Assembly: GCF_045999315.1 (NCBI RefSeq)
Contig: NZ_CP174607.1
Coordinates: 2,666,001-2,730,000, forward strand
Source of the DNA: Peredibacter sp045999315
GTDB taxonomy: Bacteria > Bdellovibrionota > Bacteriovoracia > Bacteriovoracales > Bacteriovoracaceae
Reading direction: 5' to 3'
DNA: 64,000 nt
A program made the position numbers and the translations under genes. Positions 34,731 through 42,588 of this stretch are shown here, piece after piece (within the stretch, counting starts at the first letter, position 1; each line of letters starts with the position of its first letter). Below the pieces are notes generated by a model. It did not search any database. It was not told the origin of the DNA and saw only the letters and a program-made list of their open reading frames with translations.

Positions 34731-35179
34731 GTCGATTTTTTTCTGATATAAAGAACCTTATCGACGTCCGCAATGAGCTTTCCATCCTTGTCTTTGATTT
34801 CAACTTTAAAAATGTAGTCCATTTTATTCTGGGTCACGAGAGTGGCCCGGATTTCTTCTAAGTGAGCATCAGTGAGATTAAAATTTGCATACACTGTTCC
34901 CCGGCCGGGCTTTCTAAAATTAATCGTCGCGGCCTTGTCCCACACGATGTACTCGGGGCCAAGATTCTTGATCAGCATCAGCATGTACCAAGGATCTACC
35001 ATGGCATATAGAGAGCCACCGAACTGAGTTCCCATGTAGTTCTTGTTATAGAAGGTGAGCTTCATCGCTACACGAGCGTGACGAAAGTCCTTGGACATTT
35101 TCTGGAGACGAACTCCGGCCCCAACAAATGGGCCGTAGAAGTTAATGATTTTCTCTAAGAACAGTTGTCTGAGTCTCAT
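34727..35179 (-). CDS. DUF4442 hotdog-fold thioesterase
   Basis: 150-aa hotdog protein, DUF4442 type (MKLTFYNKNYMGTQFGGSLYAMVDPWYMLML, with the catalytic-helix residues). Probably hydrolyses acyl-CoA or acyl-ACP. It is third in a 4-bp-overlapping operon behind TetR and a PaaI-type thioesterase. Confidence 0.8.
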   Translation of the reverse strand: MRLRQLFLEKIINFYGPFVGAGVRLQKMSKDFRHARVAMKLTFYNKNYMGTQFGGSLYAMVDPWYMLMLIKNLGPEYIVWDKAATINFRKPGRGTVYANFNLTDAHLEEIRATLVTQNKMDYIFKVEIKDKDGKLIADVDKVLYIRKKST

Positions 35180-35610
35180 GAAAGCACCTTTACGTGAGTT
35201 TCAGCATGGGCCATGAGTTCTCCCTTAGGAGACTTCACATCCGCCCGCATAAAAATGAAGTTTTTGGTTTTCTTCAAAACTTGGGCCTCAATTATACAAT
35301 GGCCCATCTCTTCCGTGAAGCTCGTTAAGAATGTCACATTCATAGAAATTGTTAAACAAGGGCCCTGGGCCGTGATGTAAGACAAAGGTCCAAAGACATC
35401 ATCAATACAACCAGCAAGAATCCCGCCCTGGTAAACACCAACTGGGTTCGTGAAGTGTTTTTGGAAAGGAATTTTTGCCACCATCTTTTCACCCGGGACG
35501 ATTTCAAGAAACTCATGTCCTAATGAAAGCATGGATGGAGGAGGAAGCTGAAGTTTTCCCTCTTTGTTGAAGTGCTTTAAACCATCTAACCATTTTTGAT
35601 GAACGCTCAT
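35176..35610 (-). CDS. PaaI-type hotdog acyl-CoA thioesterase
   Basis: 144-aa hotdog thioesterase (FTNPVGVYQGGILAGCIDDVFGPLSYI is the substrate-site helix; MNVTFLTSF follows). It overlaps the TetR stop and the DUF4442 start by 4 bp each, so the three are translationally coupled. Likely trims acyl-CoA in fatty-acid turnover. Confidence 0.82.
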   Translation of the reverse strand: MSVHQKWLDGLKHFNKEGKLQLPPPSMLSLGHEFLEIVPGEKMVAKIPFQKHFTNPVGVYQGGILAGCIDDVFGPLSYITAQGPCLTISMNVTFLTSFTEEMGHCIIEAQVLKKTKNFIFMRADVKSPKGELMAHAETHVKVLS

Positions 35611-36155
35611 GCTTTAATACTCTTTAAATATGATTTTAAGTTTTTCTTCCCGAGATTCGGGTCGCCTGTAATGCGGGCCAATTGAAGACTGCCTTGAAGT
35701 AAAGACATGGTACAGATAACGGCCTCTCCTCGTGGGATCGAGATATCCATTTGTTTAAATAATGAATTTAGCCAGTCTTTTTGGAGTTCATGGAGTTTTT
35801 TAATTTCAGTTTGGAGATCTGGATCAACCTGTTGCCACTCTAGACTTAAAGCTCCCACTGGACACACACGTTGTTTCTCACTGATCCAACGAGTGAGAGT
35901 CTCTGCATATTGCATGATCTGCTTTTCTGGTGCCAGATGTTTGTATTTCTCGACCCAGGCGAGGAAGGCATTCTGATAAAAGCGATACAGTTCAATCGCC
36001 AGGGCATTTTTAGAAGGGTAGTGATGGAAGACGCTCGCCTTCTTAATATTTAAAGACGCGGCCAGTTCCTGCAAACTAAAGCCGTTTAGTCCTTTGCTAA
36101 GGAGCATGCGGCTAGCTTCATGTAATAACTCGGTTTTAGTGTTAGGTATGGACAT
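35607..36155 (-). CDS. TetR/AcrR-family repressor of the fatty-acid cluster
   Basis: 182-aa TetR regulator. The N-terminal HTH (LLSKGLNGFSLQELAASLNIKKASVFHHYPSK) is typical, and the C-terminal ligand domain has YSK-like length. It is divergent from the thiolase gene, with a 14-bp palindrome (36190-36203) between them that is probably its operator. By context it responds to an acyl-CoA or fatty acid. Confidence 0.88.
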   Translation of the reverse strand: MSIPNTKTELLHEASRMLLSKGLNGFSLQELAASLNIKKASVFHHYPSKNALAIELYRFYQNAFLAWVEKYKHLAPEKQIMQYAETLTRWISEKQRVCPVGALSLEWQQVDPDLQTEIKKLHELQKDWLNSLFKQMDISIPRGEAVICTMSLLQGSLQLARITGDPNLGKKNLKSYLKSIKA

Positions 36156-36189
36156 TTATCCGGTCCTCCATTAGAATGAAGTATACCCT

Positions 36190-36203
36190 ACCGACCGGTC
36201 GGT
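36190..36203. promoter_or_regulatory. palindromic TetR operator
   Basis: ACCGACCGGTCGGT is a perfect 14-bp palindrome, like known TetR-family sites. It lies between the divergent tetR start (36155) and thiolase start (36221), placed to repress both. Confidence 0.7.
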
Positions 36204-36220
36204 TGTCAAAAAGGAATGTT

Positions 36221-37486
36221 ATGAGGAAAGTGGCAATTTTAGGTGGTTCAAGAACTCCCTTCGTAAAATCAATGACGAGCTATCAAGGGCTCTCAAACCA
36301 AACCATGCTGACAGCAGTGATGAATGATTTGGTTAATAAGACAAATTTAAAAGGCAAACTTCTAGGTGACGTCATTGCGGGTACTGTGATGAATCACCCG
36401 TTTGACTATAACCTAACACGTGAAGTGGTGCTTGGAACTGAACTTGATCCAAGAACACCGGGTCTCAATATTCAACGTGCGTGTGGTACTGGGTTAGAGG
36501 CGGCCAATCTTGTGTTCTTAAAAGTCGCCACGGGCCAGATGGATTCTGGGATTGCTGGCGGTTCTGATACAAATTCGGACATTCCATTCGTAGGTCAACG
36601 TCGCTTGACCCACTTTATGATTAAGCTTCAGAACGCGAAGACTCTTACTGATAAATTGAAGATTCTCTCATCTTTCAATCCAAAAATGCTTAAGCCTGAG
36701 ATCCCTGTGGTAAAAGAGCCGCGCACGGGTCTATCTATGGGTGAGCATGCGGAGCTCATGGTGAAAGAGTGGGGCATTACTCGTGAGGCCCAAGACCAAC
36801 TTGCCTTAGAATCTCACCAGAAAGCAGCGAAGGCCTATGAAGAAGGTTTTTATGATGACCTCATCATTAATTTCCAAGGTCTCAAGAAAGATGCTTTTAC
36901 TCGTAAAGACACCTCAATTGAAAAACTCGCAAAACTAAAACCAGCTTTCGATTTCAGCGGTAAAGGTTCCCTCACAGCTGGTAACTCAACACCCTTAACC
37001 GATGGTGCTTCTGCGGTTCTTATGGGCTCAGAAGATTTTGCCAGAGAAAATAATCTGGAAGTTATGGCCTACTTTAAAGATGCGGAAGTGGCAGCAGTGG
37101 ATTTCGTTCACGGCGAAGGACTTCTCATGGGGCCAACGATTGCCGTCTCTCGATTGTTAGAGAGAAATAACCTTACTCTTCAAGATTTCGACTTCTACGA
37201 AATCCATGAGGCCTTCGCGGGCCAAGTACTTTGTACACTCAAGGCCTGGGAAGATCCTGAATACTGTAAGCGCGTTCTTAATCGCGATAAAGCAATGGGT
37301 TCAATTGATCGCAACAAGATGAACGTAAAAGGTGGTTCACTTGCAGTTGGTCACCCTTTCGCTGCGACCGGTGGACGTATTGTGGCCGCTGCCGGAAAAA
37401 TCTTGAAAGAGGCCGGTAAAGGTCGACTTCTGGTTTCGGTTTGTACGGCCGGTGGTATGGGAGTTGCTGCCATTATTGAGAGGTAA
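36221..37486 (+). CDS. acetyl-CoA acyltransferase (thiolase, FadI/FadA-like)
   Basis: 421-aa thiolase that cleaves 3-ketoacyl-CoA in beta-oxidation. Catalytic residues: Cys in QRACGTGLEA, His in AVGHPFAATGG, Cys in CTAGGMGVAA. Its extra loop and length fit the FadI/trifunctional type. The ATG at 36221 has AAGGAA upstream; the frame is open to 36176. It is co-oriented with a thioesterase 4 bp on. Confidence 0.92.
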   Translation: MRKVAILGGSRTPFVKSMTSYQGLSNQTMLTAVMNDLVNKTNLKGKLLGDVIAGTVMNHPFDYNLTREVVLGTELDPRTPGLNIQRACGTGLEAANLVFLKVATGQMDSGIAGGSDTNSDIPFVGQRRLTHFMIKLQNAKTLTDKLKILSSFNPKMLKPEIPVVKEPRTGLSMGEHAELMVKEWGITREAQDQLALESHQKAAKAYEEGFYDDLIINFQGLKKDAFTRKDTSIEKLAKLKPAFDFSGKGSLTAGNSTPLTDGASAVLMGSEDFARENNLEVMAYFKDAEVAAVDFVHGEGLLMGPTIAVSRLLERNNLTLQDFDFYEIHEAFAGQVLCTLKAWEDPEYCKRVLNRDKAMGSIDRNKMNVKGGSLAVGHPFAATGGRIVAAAGKILKEAGKGRLLVSVCTAGGMGVAAIIER

Positions 37487-37489
37487 TGT

Positions 37490-38011
37490 ATGCACATGAT
37501 CTTCAGAACAATTCTTATTTTTTTGAAGAAGCGTTTTCTCTCGAAGACCAGCTTCAATGAGAAAACCACAATTACCATGAGGGTCTTCCCAACTGATTTG
37601 GATTTTCTCTGGCATGTGAATAACGGGGTCTATTTTTCATTCATGGACTTCGGCCGTTGGGACATGATCTTTCGAAATGGAACGTTTGATCTTGCCACTA
37701 AAATGGGCTGGTACTCAGTAGTGGCAGGAGAAACCATTAAGTTTAAGCGCTCTTTGGAACTCTGGGACAAGTTCCAACTCGAAACACAAATCATGGGTTA
37801 CGATGAGAAATATTTCTTCATTCAACAGCGCTTCATGAAAGACGGCAATGTGATGGCCACGGGGTTGGTGAAGGTACGTTTCTTAAAACGCAAAGGTGGA
37901 ACTGTTTCCACCAAGGAAGTCATGGACTTATTTAAGGGCGTGGAGCTTCAAAATCATGCGCAAGAATTAAGCGGAGAGTGGTATGGCATGGAGAATAAAT
38001 ATCTCGCATAG
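37490..38011 (+). CDS. THEM6-like acyl-CoA thioesterase
   Basis: 173-aa 4HBT hotdog protein with an N-terminal hydrophobic/basic stretch. DLDFLWHVNNGVYFSFMDFGRWDMI carries the Asp/His-Asn active-site pattern. It starts 4 bp after the thiolase and is probably part of the TetR-controlled operon. Confidence 0.83.
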   Translation: MHMIFRTILIFLKKRFLSKTSFNEKTTITMRVFPTDLDFLWHVNNGVYFSFMDFGRWDMIFRNGTFDLATKMGWYSVVAGETIKFKRSLELWDKFQLETQIMGYDEKYFFIQQRFMKDGNVMATGLVKVRFLKRKGGTVSTKEVMDLFKGVELQNHAQELSGEWYGMENKYLA

Positions 38012-38043
38012 CGCTTGGGCCTTATTTAAGTGATTAAAGCGGT

Positions 38044-38087
38044 CCTCTTTTGTTAGAAATTTCTGCTGTTAATTCTAACAAAAGAGG
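38044..38087 (+). promoter_or_regulatory. perfect inverted repeat over the ribosome binding site of array gene 1
   Basis: CCTCTTTTGTTAGAA (38044-38058) and TTCTAACAAAAGAGG (38073-38087) are perfectly complementary over 15 bp, loop 14 nt. The 3' arm holds the AAGAGG Shine-Dalgarno four bases before the ATG at 38092, so folding would block initiation. No T run follows, so it is not a terminator. Confidence 0.75.
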
Positions 38088-38091
38088 GAAT

Positions 38092-38535
38092 ATGAAATTG
38101 ATTGTCCTGACTCTCGTTTTTCTTCTCTGGTCTGTTGCCCGCGCCGATGAAACTGTAGTGACTGAAATGCGTGCGAGTTTTTGGAGAACAGAGGCCACTC
38201 CGATGTTTGAAATTAACCGTGACCTGGGAAGAGCTTGGGTGACAATCAAATCCTGGGACGCCAGTCAGTCTCGTCGGGACCGCTATTACAGTTATTATCG
38301 CCAATTAGTTCCTGGGCTTTCTTTCGACAAAGAATCTTCGACAATTGTTTATGAAAAAGATGGCGCTATTACGACTTGTGCCAAAGTTGAATCTCGCGGC
38401 CGCTCCATCTTTCGTTGGGACTACATTTTGCCCACTGGTTGTGAGTTAAAACTTAAAAAAGTCATGAGAGATGTGGATAACGGATATGAAGTTAGACGCG
38501 TTGAAATGATTCAGGTCCTATTAAACGTCCTCTAG
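38092..38535 (+). CDS. two-Cys secreted array protein 1
   Basis: 147-aa protein, first of five tandem paralogs. Signal peptide MKLIVLTLVFLLWSVARA; the mature part has conserved F-x-I/V-N, AWV and GLSFD segments and a motif CAxVxxRGxS(I/V)F that ends in TGC about ten residues later. The two Cys likely form a disulfide. I know no family for it. It has a hairpin-masked ribosome binding site (38044-38087). Probably periplasmic or released. Confidence 0.72.
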   Translation: MKLIVLTLVFLLWSVARADETVVTEMRASFWRTEATPMFEINRDLGRAWVTIKSWDASQSRRDRYYSYYRQLVPGLSFDKESSTIVYEKDGAITTCAKVESRGRSIFRWDYILPTGCELKLKKVMRDVDNGYEVRRVEMIQVLLNVL

Positions 38536-38578
38536 TGTTTTTTTTTGTAATCACTTCGTAAAATTTGTATCTACAGAG

Positions 38579-38630
38579 ACAAACCTCTTTGTTAATTGTG
38601 TGTTTTTTAACCACTAACAAAGAGGTTTGT
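38579..38630 (+). promoter_or_regulatory. perfect inverted repeat over the ribosome binding site of array gene 2
   Basis: ACAAACCTCTTTGTTA (38579-38594) and TAACAAAGAGGTTTGT (38615-38630) pair perfectly over 16 bp, loop 20 nt. The 3' arm contains AAAGAGG and ends directly at the TTG start. Shares the CCTCTTT-TTA core with the repeat at 38044. Confidence 0.75.
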
Positions 38631-39056
38631 TTGAAAAAATTAGCATTGTCTCTATCACTTCTTCTGGTATCTGCTGCTCACGCTTCTGTGATTCTTGAAT
38701 CTCCAACTGTTTCTGGTTCATACAAAAGAGAAGCTGTTTTTGAAATTAACCGTGCAGAGGGCACTGCTTGGGTAAACTTAAAACAATATGTTCGTCATCA
38801 CCGCGGTCGTGGCGAAACTTATGATCAAGTAACAGAACACAAGGCCCAGGTTGAAGGTCTTTCTTTCGACGCAAACACAAGTACAATCGTTCTTGATCAA
38901 GACGGCGCTCTTCATGAGTGTGCTACAGTTGTTCGTCGTGGAATCTCAATCTTCAAGTACGATAAGATCACTCCGACAGGCTGTAAGCTTTCAGTTGAAA
39001 GAGAAAGCATCAACTGGCGTAGAAGCAAACTTAAAGTTCACCTTATCGCTGAATAA
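38631..39056 (+). CDS. two-Cys secreted array protein 2 (TTG start)
   Basis: 141-aa paralog. The TTG at 38631 aligns with the ATG of array gene 3 (same leader AAAGAGGTTTGTT), so I use it; a longer frame to 38565 would run through the hairpin. Signal peptide (LKKLALSLSLLLVSAAHA), then the conserved F-E-I-N and the motif CATVVRRGISIFKYDKI ending in TGC. The rare start plus the masked ribosome binding site predict low or conditional translation. Confidence 0.68.
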   Translation: MKKLALSLSLLLVSAAHASVILESPTVSGSYKREAVFEINRAEGTAWVNLKQYVRHHRGRGETYDQVTEHKAQVEGLSFDANTSTIVLDQDGALHECATVVRRGISIFKYDKITPTGCKLSVERESINWRRSKLKVHLIAE

Positions 39057-39068
39057 TTTTTTTCTCAT

Positions 39069-39096
39069 CATACGCTGATCGTTCGGTCAGCGTATG
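39069..39096 (+). terminator. stable hairpin after array gene 2
   Basis: CATACGCTGA and TCAGCGTATG form a perfect 10-bp stem (12 with inner pairs), 12 bp after the stop codon. No T run follows, so it may protect or process the mRNA rather than terminate. Confidence 0.45.
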
Positions 39097-39359
39097 CTCT
39101 CCTAAAAAATCCTCAATATTTTGCAAAGATTCTGTTAAGAGCGCGAAGAGCTCAAAAAATTTTTTCTTACTTAGAAGTTGGAAACCGCTGGTGACATAGT
39201 GGCCAGATTGACAACCTACTAGAGGAGAAATTTGTTTTTTTTAGTGATCAAAAACAGATGATAGGTCGCGTAGCGCTTCATTTAAGTTTAAGTCTACAAG
39301 GAAATGTCGCTTTTGCTAATCCTCTTGGCGTTCTCTAACCATTAACAAAGAGGTTTGTT
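39097..39359 (+). other. gap and leader before array gene 3
   Basis: With the hairpin this is about 303 bp without a gene. The last 25 bp match the leader of array gene 2 almost exactly (TAACAAAGAGGTTTGTT before the start), but the left arm is decayed to CCTCTT near 39320. I see no coding frame or clear promoter in the rest. Confidence 0.5.
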
Positions 39360-39809
39360 ATGAAAACGCTAGCATTGTCCTTGTCTCTGTTATTTGTTTC
39401 TGCAGCAAACGCATCTGTCATACTTGAAGTGCCGACTGATTTCTGGACAGACAGAAGTGAGGCCAAATTTGAAGTGAACAAAGGCCAAGGTCGTGCTTGG
39501 GTAACATTCATGCAAATTGAGCGGATGCGTGGTGGGCACAAAAGTGCCAATGCTGAAACCGTTCGTGAAACGCCCATAAAAGTACCAGGCATGTCTTACG
39601 ATGCAGCATCTCAAGCAATCGTTCTAGAGCAAGAGGGTAGACTGATAGAATGTGCCACTGTTCGCACTCGTGGTGTTTCGATTTTCAAGTACGACAAGAT
39701 CACTCCGACTGGCTGTAAACTCGTCGTTAAACAGGCAAAGAAGCCTTATGACGATGGTTTTAGAACTCGTTACCTAAAAGTTACTCAAGTTCACCTCATT
39801 ACAGAATAA
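39360..39809 (+). CDS. two-Cys secreted array protein 3
   Basis: 149-aa paralog, closest to array proteins 2 and 4. Signal peptide MKTLALSLSLLFVSAANA; motif CATVRTRGVSIFKYDKI then TGC. Leader and signal sequence resemble gene 2 at DNA level, indicating recent duplication. It is followed after 12 bp by gene 4, so the two are probably co-transcribed. Confidence 0.75.
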   Translation: MKTLALSLSLLFVSAANASVILEVPTDFWTDRSEAKFEVNKGQGRAWVTFMQIERMRGGHKSANAETVRETPIKVPGMSYDAASQAIVLEQEGRLIECATVRTRGVSIFKYDKITPTGCKLVVKQAKKPYDDGFRTRYLKVTQVHLITE

Positions 39810-39821
39810 GGGGCCCTATCC

Positions 39822-40277
39822 ATGAAATTCTTAACTCTCGCATTTGCTCTTTTCTGTATCGCTGAAGTGAAGGCCGCCGAAACAGTGGTTCTGGAAGTCC
39901 CAAAGAATTCGTGGGCCCGTGATCTTAAGGCCGAGTTCGAAGTAAATAAAGAAAACGGTCGGGCATGGGTGAATTTAAATTACAGAGAGCAATTCGGTGG
40001 CTCAGGTAGCCGTCGTGATGCTCCACAAATGTCCATTAGTACACGAGTGTCCGGTCTCTCATATGACGCAGCTTCAATGAACATTGTCTTTGAACAAGAC
40101 GGTGTTTTAACTGAATGTGCATCGGTTAGAACTCGTGGAGTTTCAATTTTCAGGCACGATAAAATCACCATGACGGGCTGTAAGTTGAAAGTAAAACATG
40201 TAAAGAAGATGGTGGACAATGGGTATGAGATTCGTAAGGAAGACAGAACTCAGGTCCTTCTCATTACCAATAATTAA
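39822..40277 (+). CDS. two-Cys secreted array protein 4
   Basis: 151-aa paralog with signal peptide MKFLTLAFALFCIAEVKA and motif CASVRTRGVSIFRHDKI then TGC. It carries a Gly/Ser/Arg-rich insert (REQFGGSGSRRDAP) absent from gene 5. No masking hairpin. A terminator follows. Confidence 0.75.
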   Translation: MKFLTLAFALFCIAEVKAAETVVLEVPKNSWARDLKAEFEVNKENGRAWVNLNYREQFGGSGSRRDAPQMSISTRVSGLSYDAASMNIVFEQDGVLTECASVRTRGVSIFRHDKITMTGCKLKVKHVKKMVDNGYEIRKEDRTQVLLITNN

Positions 40278-40299
40278 ACATTTAATTTAACTCTCACAT

Positions 40300-40328
40300 A
40301 GCGGATATCTTAAGGTATCCGCTTTTTC
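40300..40328 (+). terminator. terminator after array genes 3-4
   Basis: AGCGGATA (40300-40307) and TATCCGCT (40316-40323) with an 8-nt loop, then TTTTC. Separates gene 5 from gene 4. Confidence 0.75.
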
Positions 40329-40413
40329 TGCTCGCACAAGATTAAAGCATTTTACAACAGGTGAGTGAACTTTTATACAGGGCAATCGTTTAACTTTAAC
40401 TACTGGGGTATGT

Positions 40414-40857
40414 ATGAAATTATTCGCTCTTGTTTTCTCTCTACTCGCGTTCTCGGCAGCACACGCTTCTTCTAAAGTTCTCGTTTATGAAGTTGCAGAA
40501 TCTTACTGGAAACAAAATCCAGATGCTTCTTTCTCTGTTAATAAGGTGAAAGACAACGCTTTCATTAACTTCACAACTGAGACGATCGAGCAGGATCCTC
40601 ATCGCGTGATTAAAAATGAAACGAAGGTAGCAGTTTCTGGCCTTTCAATTCGTGACGGTAAAACAATTCAATTAGATCACGAAGGCGCTCTTGTTGATTG
40701 CGCGAACGTTGAAACTCGTGGAATCTCAGTTTTCCGTTGGAACAAAGTGATTGAAACTGGTTGCACAGTGAAAGTTGAAACAGTTCGAAAAGTTTTCAAC
40801 GACAACGGTTACACTCGCAAAATGCGCGTTCACCAGGTTTTCATTGTTGTTAAGTAA
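40414..40857 (+). CDS. two-Cys secreted array protein 5
   Basis: 147-aa paralog, most divergent of the five. Signal peptide MKLFALVFSLLAFSAAHA; conserved F-S-V-N, GLSI and CANVETRGISVFRWNKV then TGC. The spacing between the two Cys is the same in all five. Its 3' end overlaps the convergent deacetylase gene by 28 bp. Confidence 0.74.
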   Translation: MKLFALVFSLLAFSAAHASSKVLVYEVAESYWKQNPDASFSVNKVKDNAFINFTTETIEQDPHRVIKNETKVAVSGLSIRDGKTIQLDHEGALVDCANVETRGISVFRWNKVIETGCTVKVETVRKVFNDNGYTRKMRVHQVFIVVK

Positions 40858-41738
40858 TTCTCTTTCGCGACTTTAATAGTGTTCACGTGGGCGCGTACTG
40901 TAAGTTCAATCGGATTTGCGTACCCGCCCCCGAGTCCCATCGCCACTGGTTTATTACCCGCAAATTCAAACACCATCCGGTCTCTTTTCATGAGCCCCTC
41001 GAAGGTAAGGGCAAAAGTCCCAAGAGTGTCCTCTTTCAGAGGATCAACGCCCGCTTGGTAGAAAAGTATATCGTAATCAATGTGACTGATTTGTCTTAAA
41101 GCACTGGCCAGCGCTGAAAGATATTCCTCATCTCCTGTCCCGGCCGGAAGTCCCACATCGAGATGGGAAGGTACCTTTCTGAAGGGATAGTTCTTGTCCC
41201 CGTGAAGACTTAAGATAAAGACATCATCTCTATTCCCTAAAATGGAACTGTTGCCATTTCCCTGATGAACGTCGAGATCAATAATGAGAATTTTTTTGAC
41301 CTTTCGGGTTTCAAGCAGTCGTAGGGCCGCTACTGCAAAGTCATTAAACACGCAGTAACCCTCTCCACGATCCGCATGCGCATGATGAGTGCCTCCGGCA
41401 AGTAGAGCTGAGAAACCGTTCCTTAAAGCGGAATCTGTGGCCGCAATAAAACCACCAACGGCCGTGTAGGAACGAATGAGAAGCTCCGGACTCCAGGTAA
41501 GTCCAATCGGACGGAGTTCTTTTTCTGATAGTGTATTGTTCTTTAGTCCCATCACATAATGGGAAGTGTGGGCCCGCAGAACATCTTCATCACTGGCCAC
41601 TTCCGCCGGATAGAGTTGGTCCTCAGAGAGGACGTTTTCTCTCACCAGGGCCTCATGGAGAAGTCGATATTTCTGCATCGGAAAACGATGTCCTGGTGGC
41701 AGGGGAACCTGAATGTGATCAGTGTAGAAAAACTGCAT
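40830..41738 (-). CDS. histone-deacetylase-like amidohydrolase
   Basis: 302-aa zinc deacetylase of the HDAC/AcuC/APAH superfamily. Active-site motifs: GGTHHAHADRGEGYCVFND (tandem His), IDLDVHQGNGN (zinc Asp and His), YQAGVDPL (zinc Asp) and GLGGGY (Tyr). Cytoplasmic; could deacetylate proteins, acetylpolyamines or small amides. The start is set at MQFFYTDH; an upstream extension to 41801 has no support. Confidence 0.88.
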   Translation of the reverse strand: MQFFYTDHIQVPLPPGHRFPMQKYRLLHEALVRENVLSEDQLYPAEVASDEDVLRAHTSHYVMGLKNNTLSEKELRPIGLTWSPELLIRSYTAVGGFIAATDSALRNGFSALLAGGTHHAHADRGEGYCVFNDFAVAALRLLETRKVKKILIIDLDVHQGNGNSSILGNRDDVFILSLHGDKNYPFRKVPSHLDVGLPAGTGDEEYLSALASALRQISHIDYDILFYQAGVDPLKEDTLGTFALTFEGLMKRDRMVFEFAGNKPVAMGLGGGYANPIELTVRAHVNTIKVAKENYLTTMKTW

Positions 41739-41759
41739 TTTCCGAGTATAGTTAGTTTC

Positions 41760-42422
41760 ATGCGAACCATAAAGATGAAATATCCCACCCAAATTAGACA
41801 ACGATCCATTGACGGCAAATTATATGTGATGGAGGCGATTCGAGATTTAGATGAGGCGATTGATTTAATCTGTGAGGCCATGACGCCGGAAGAGCAATTG
41901 GATCCTTTCGCAGAAGACCTGTGCCCGTATTTCGGGATTCTTTGGCCCGCGGCCGAGGCACTTGCTCAGTACATTGGTAACAAACCAGAGTTAGTAAAAA
42001 ATAAAACAGTTCTGGAACTTGGTTGTGGTTTGGGATTTCCTGCACTCGTAGCAAGTCATTTAGGTGGAAAGGTTCTCGCCACGGATTTTCATCCTGACGT
42101 GGAAGAATATTTTCTGCGCAATTGTCGCCACTCATCTGTTCACTGCGATTATATGCGCCTTAATTGGAGGGAAGAGAGCAGTGTGGGTCAGTTTGATGTG
42201 GTGATGGGGTCTGATGTTTTATATGAGAGCAAACACCCAAAAGAAGTCGCTCGTGGTCTCATCAGATATGCAAAGCCGGGAGGGAAAATTATTTTATCCG
42301 ATCCCGGCCGAAGTTATTTACAACAATTTATGAATGCCATGAATGATGAAGGTCATAAAGAAGAAATCGTGACCCTCACGATTGATCAAAAAGAAGTTTT
42401 TGTTATTGAATATACTGTGTGA
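41760..42422 (+). CDS. class I SAM methyltransferase, METTL/Methyltransf_16-like
   Basis: 220-aa methyltransferase. Motif I VLELGCGLGFPAL, acidic motif II ATDFHP, and motif IV VVMGSDVLYESKHP (D-x-x-Y type as in protein lysine methyltransferases) are clear. PYFGILWPAAEALA before motif I also matches the METTL21-like group. Probably modifies a protein. Start at 41760 or 41775 is uncertain. Divergent from the deacetylase. Confidence 0.82.
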   Translation: MRTIKMKYPTQIRQRSIDGKLYVMEAIRDLDEAIDLICEAMTPEEQLDPFAEDLCPYFGILWPAAEALAQYIGNKPELVKNKTVLELGCGLGFPALVASHLGGKVLATDFHPDVEEYFLRNCRHSSVHCDYMRLNWREESSVGQFDVVMGSDVLYESKHPKEVARGLIRYAKPGGKIILSDPGRSYLQQFMNAMNDEGHKEEIVTLTIDQKEVFVIEYTV

Positions 42423-42471
42423 AGTAATAAAGACTGCAAGCAAGTGTGATTAGCGTAAATTTTAAGATCAT
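42403..42471 (-). CDS. possible 22-aa hydrophobic peptide
   Basis: Tiny frame encoding a 22-residue peptide that begins MILKFTLITLACSLYYF, preceded by AAGGAGGAG at ideal distance. It overlaps the end of the methyltransferase gene on the other strand. The strong ribosome binding site with a hydrophobic product suggests a small membrane peptide, but a product this short can arise by chance. Confidence 0.35.
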   Translation of the reverse strand: MILKFTLITLACSLYYFTQYIQ

Positions 42472-42557
42472 TTCTCCTCCTTGAGAAATTCATGGGCTTA
42501 AATTTTATTCTAGCTTTAATTGTGGAAGGTTTCCAAGAAGTTTCAGAGGAGAAAATT

Positions 42558-42582
42558 TGTCCCGACTAAAACAGTCGGGACA
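42558..42582 (-). terminator. terminator of the thioredoxin-fold / peroxidase operon
   Basis: TGTCCCGACT (42558-42567) and AGTCGGGACA (42573-42582) form a 10-bp stem; on the minus strand AATTTT follows closely. Confidence 0.65.
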
Positions 42583-42588
42583 TTCGGA

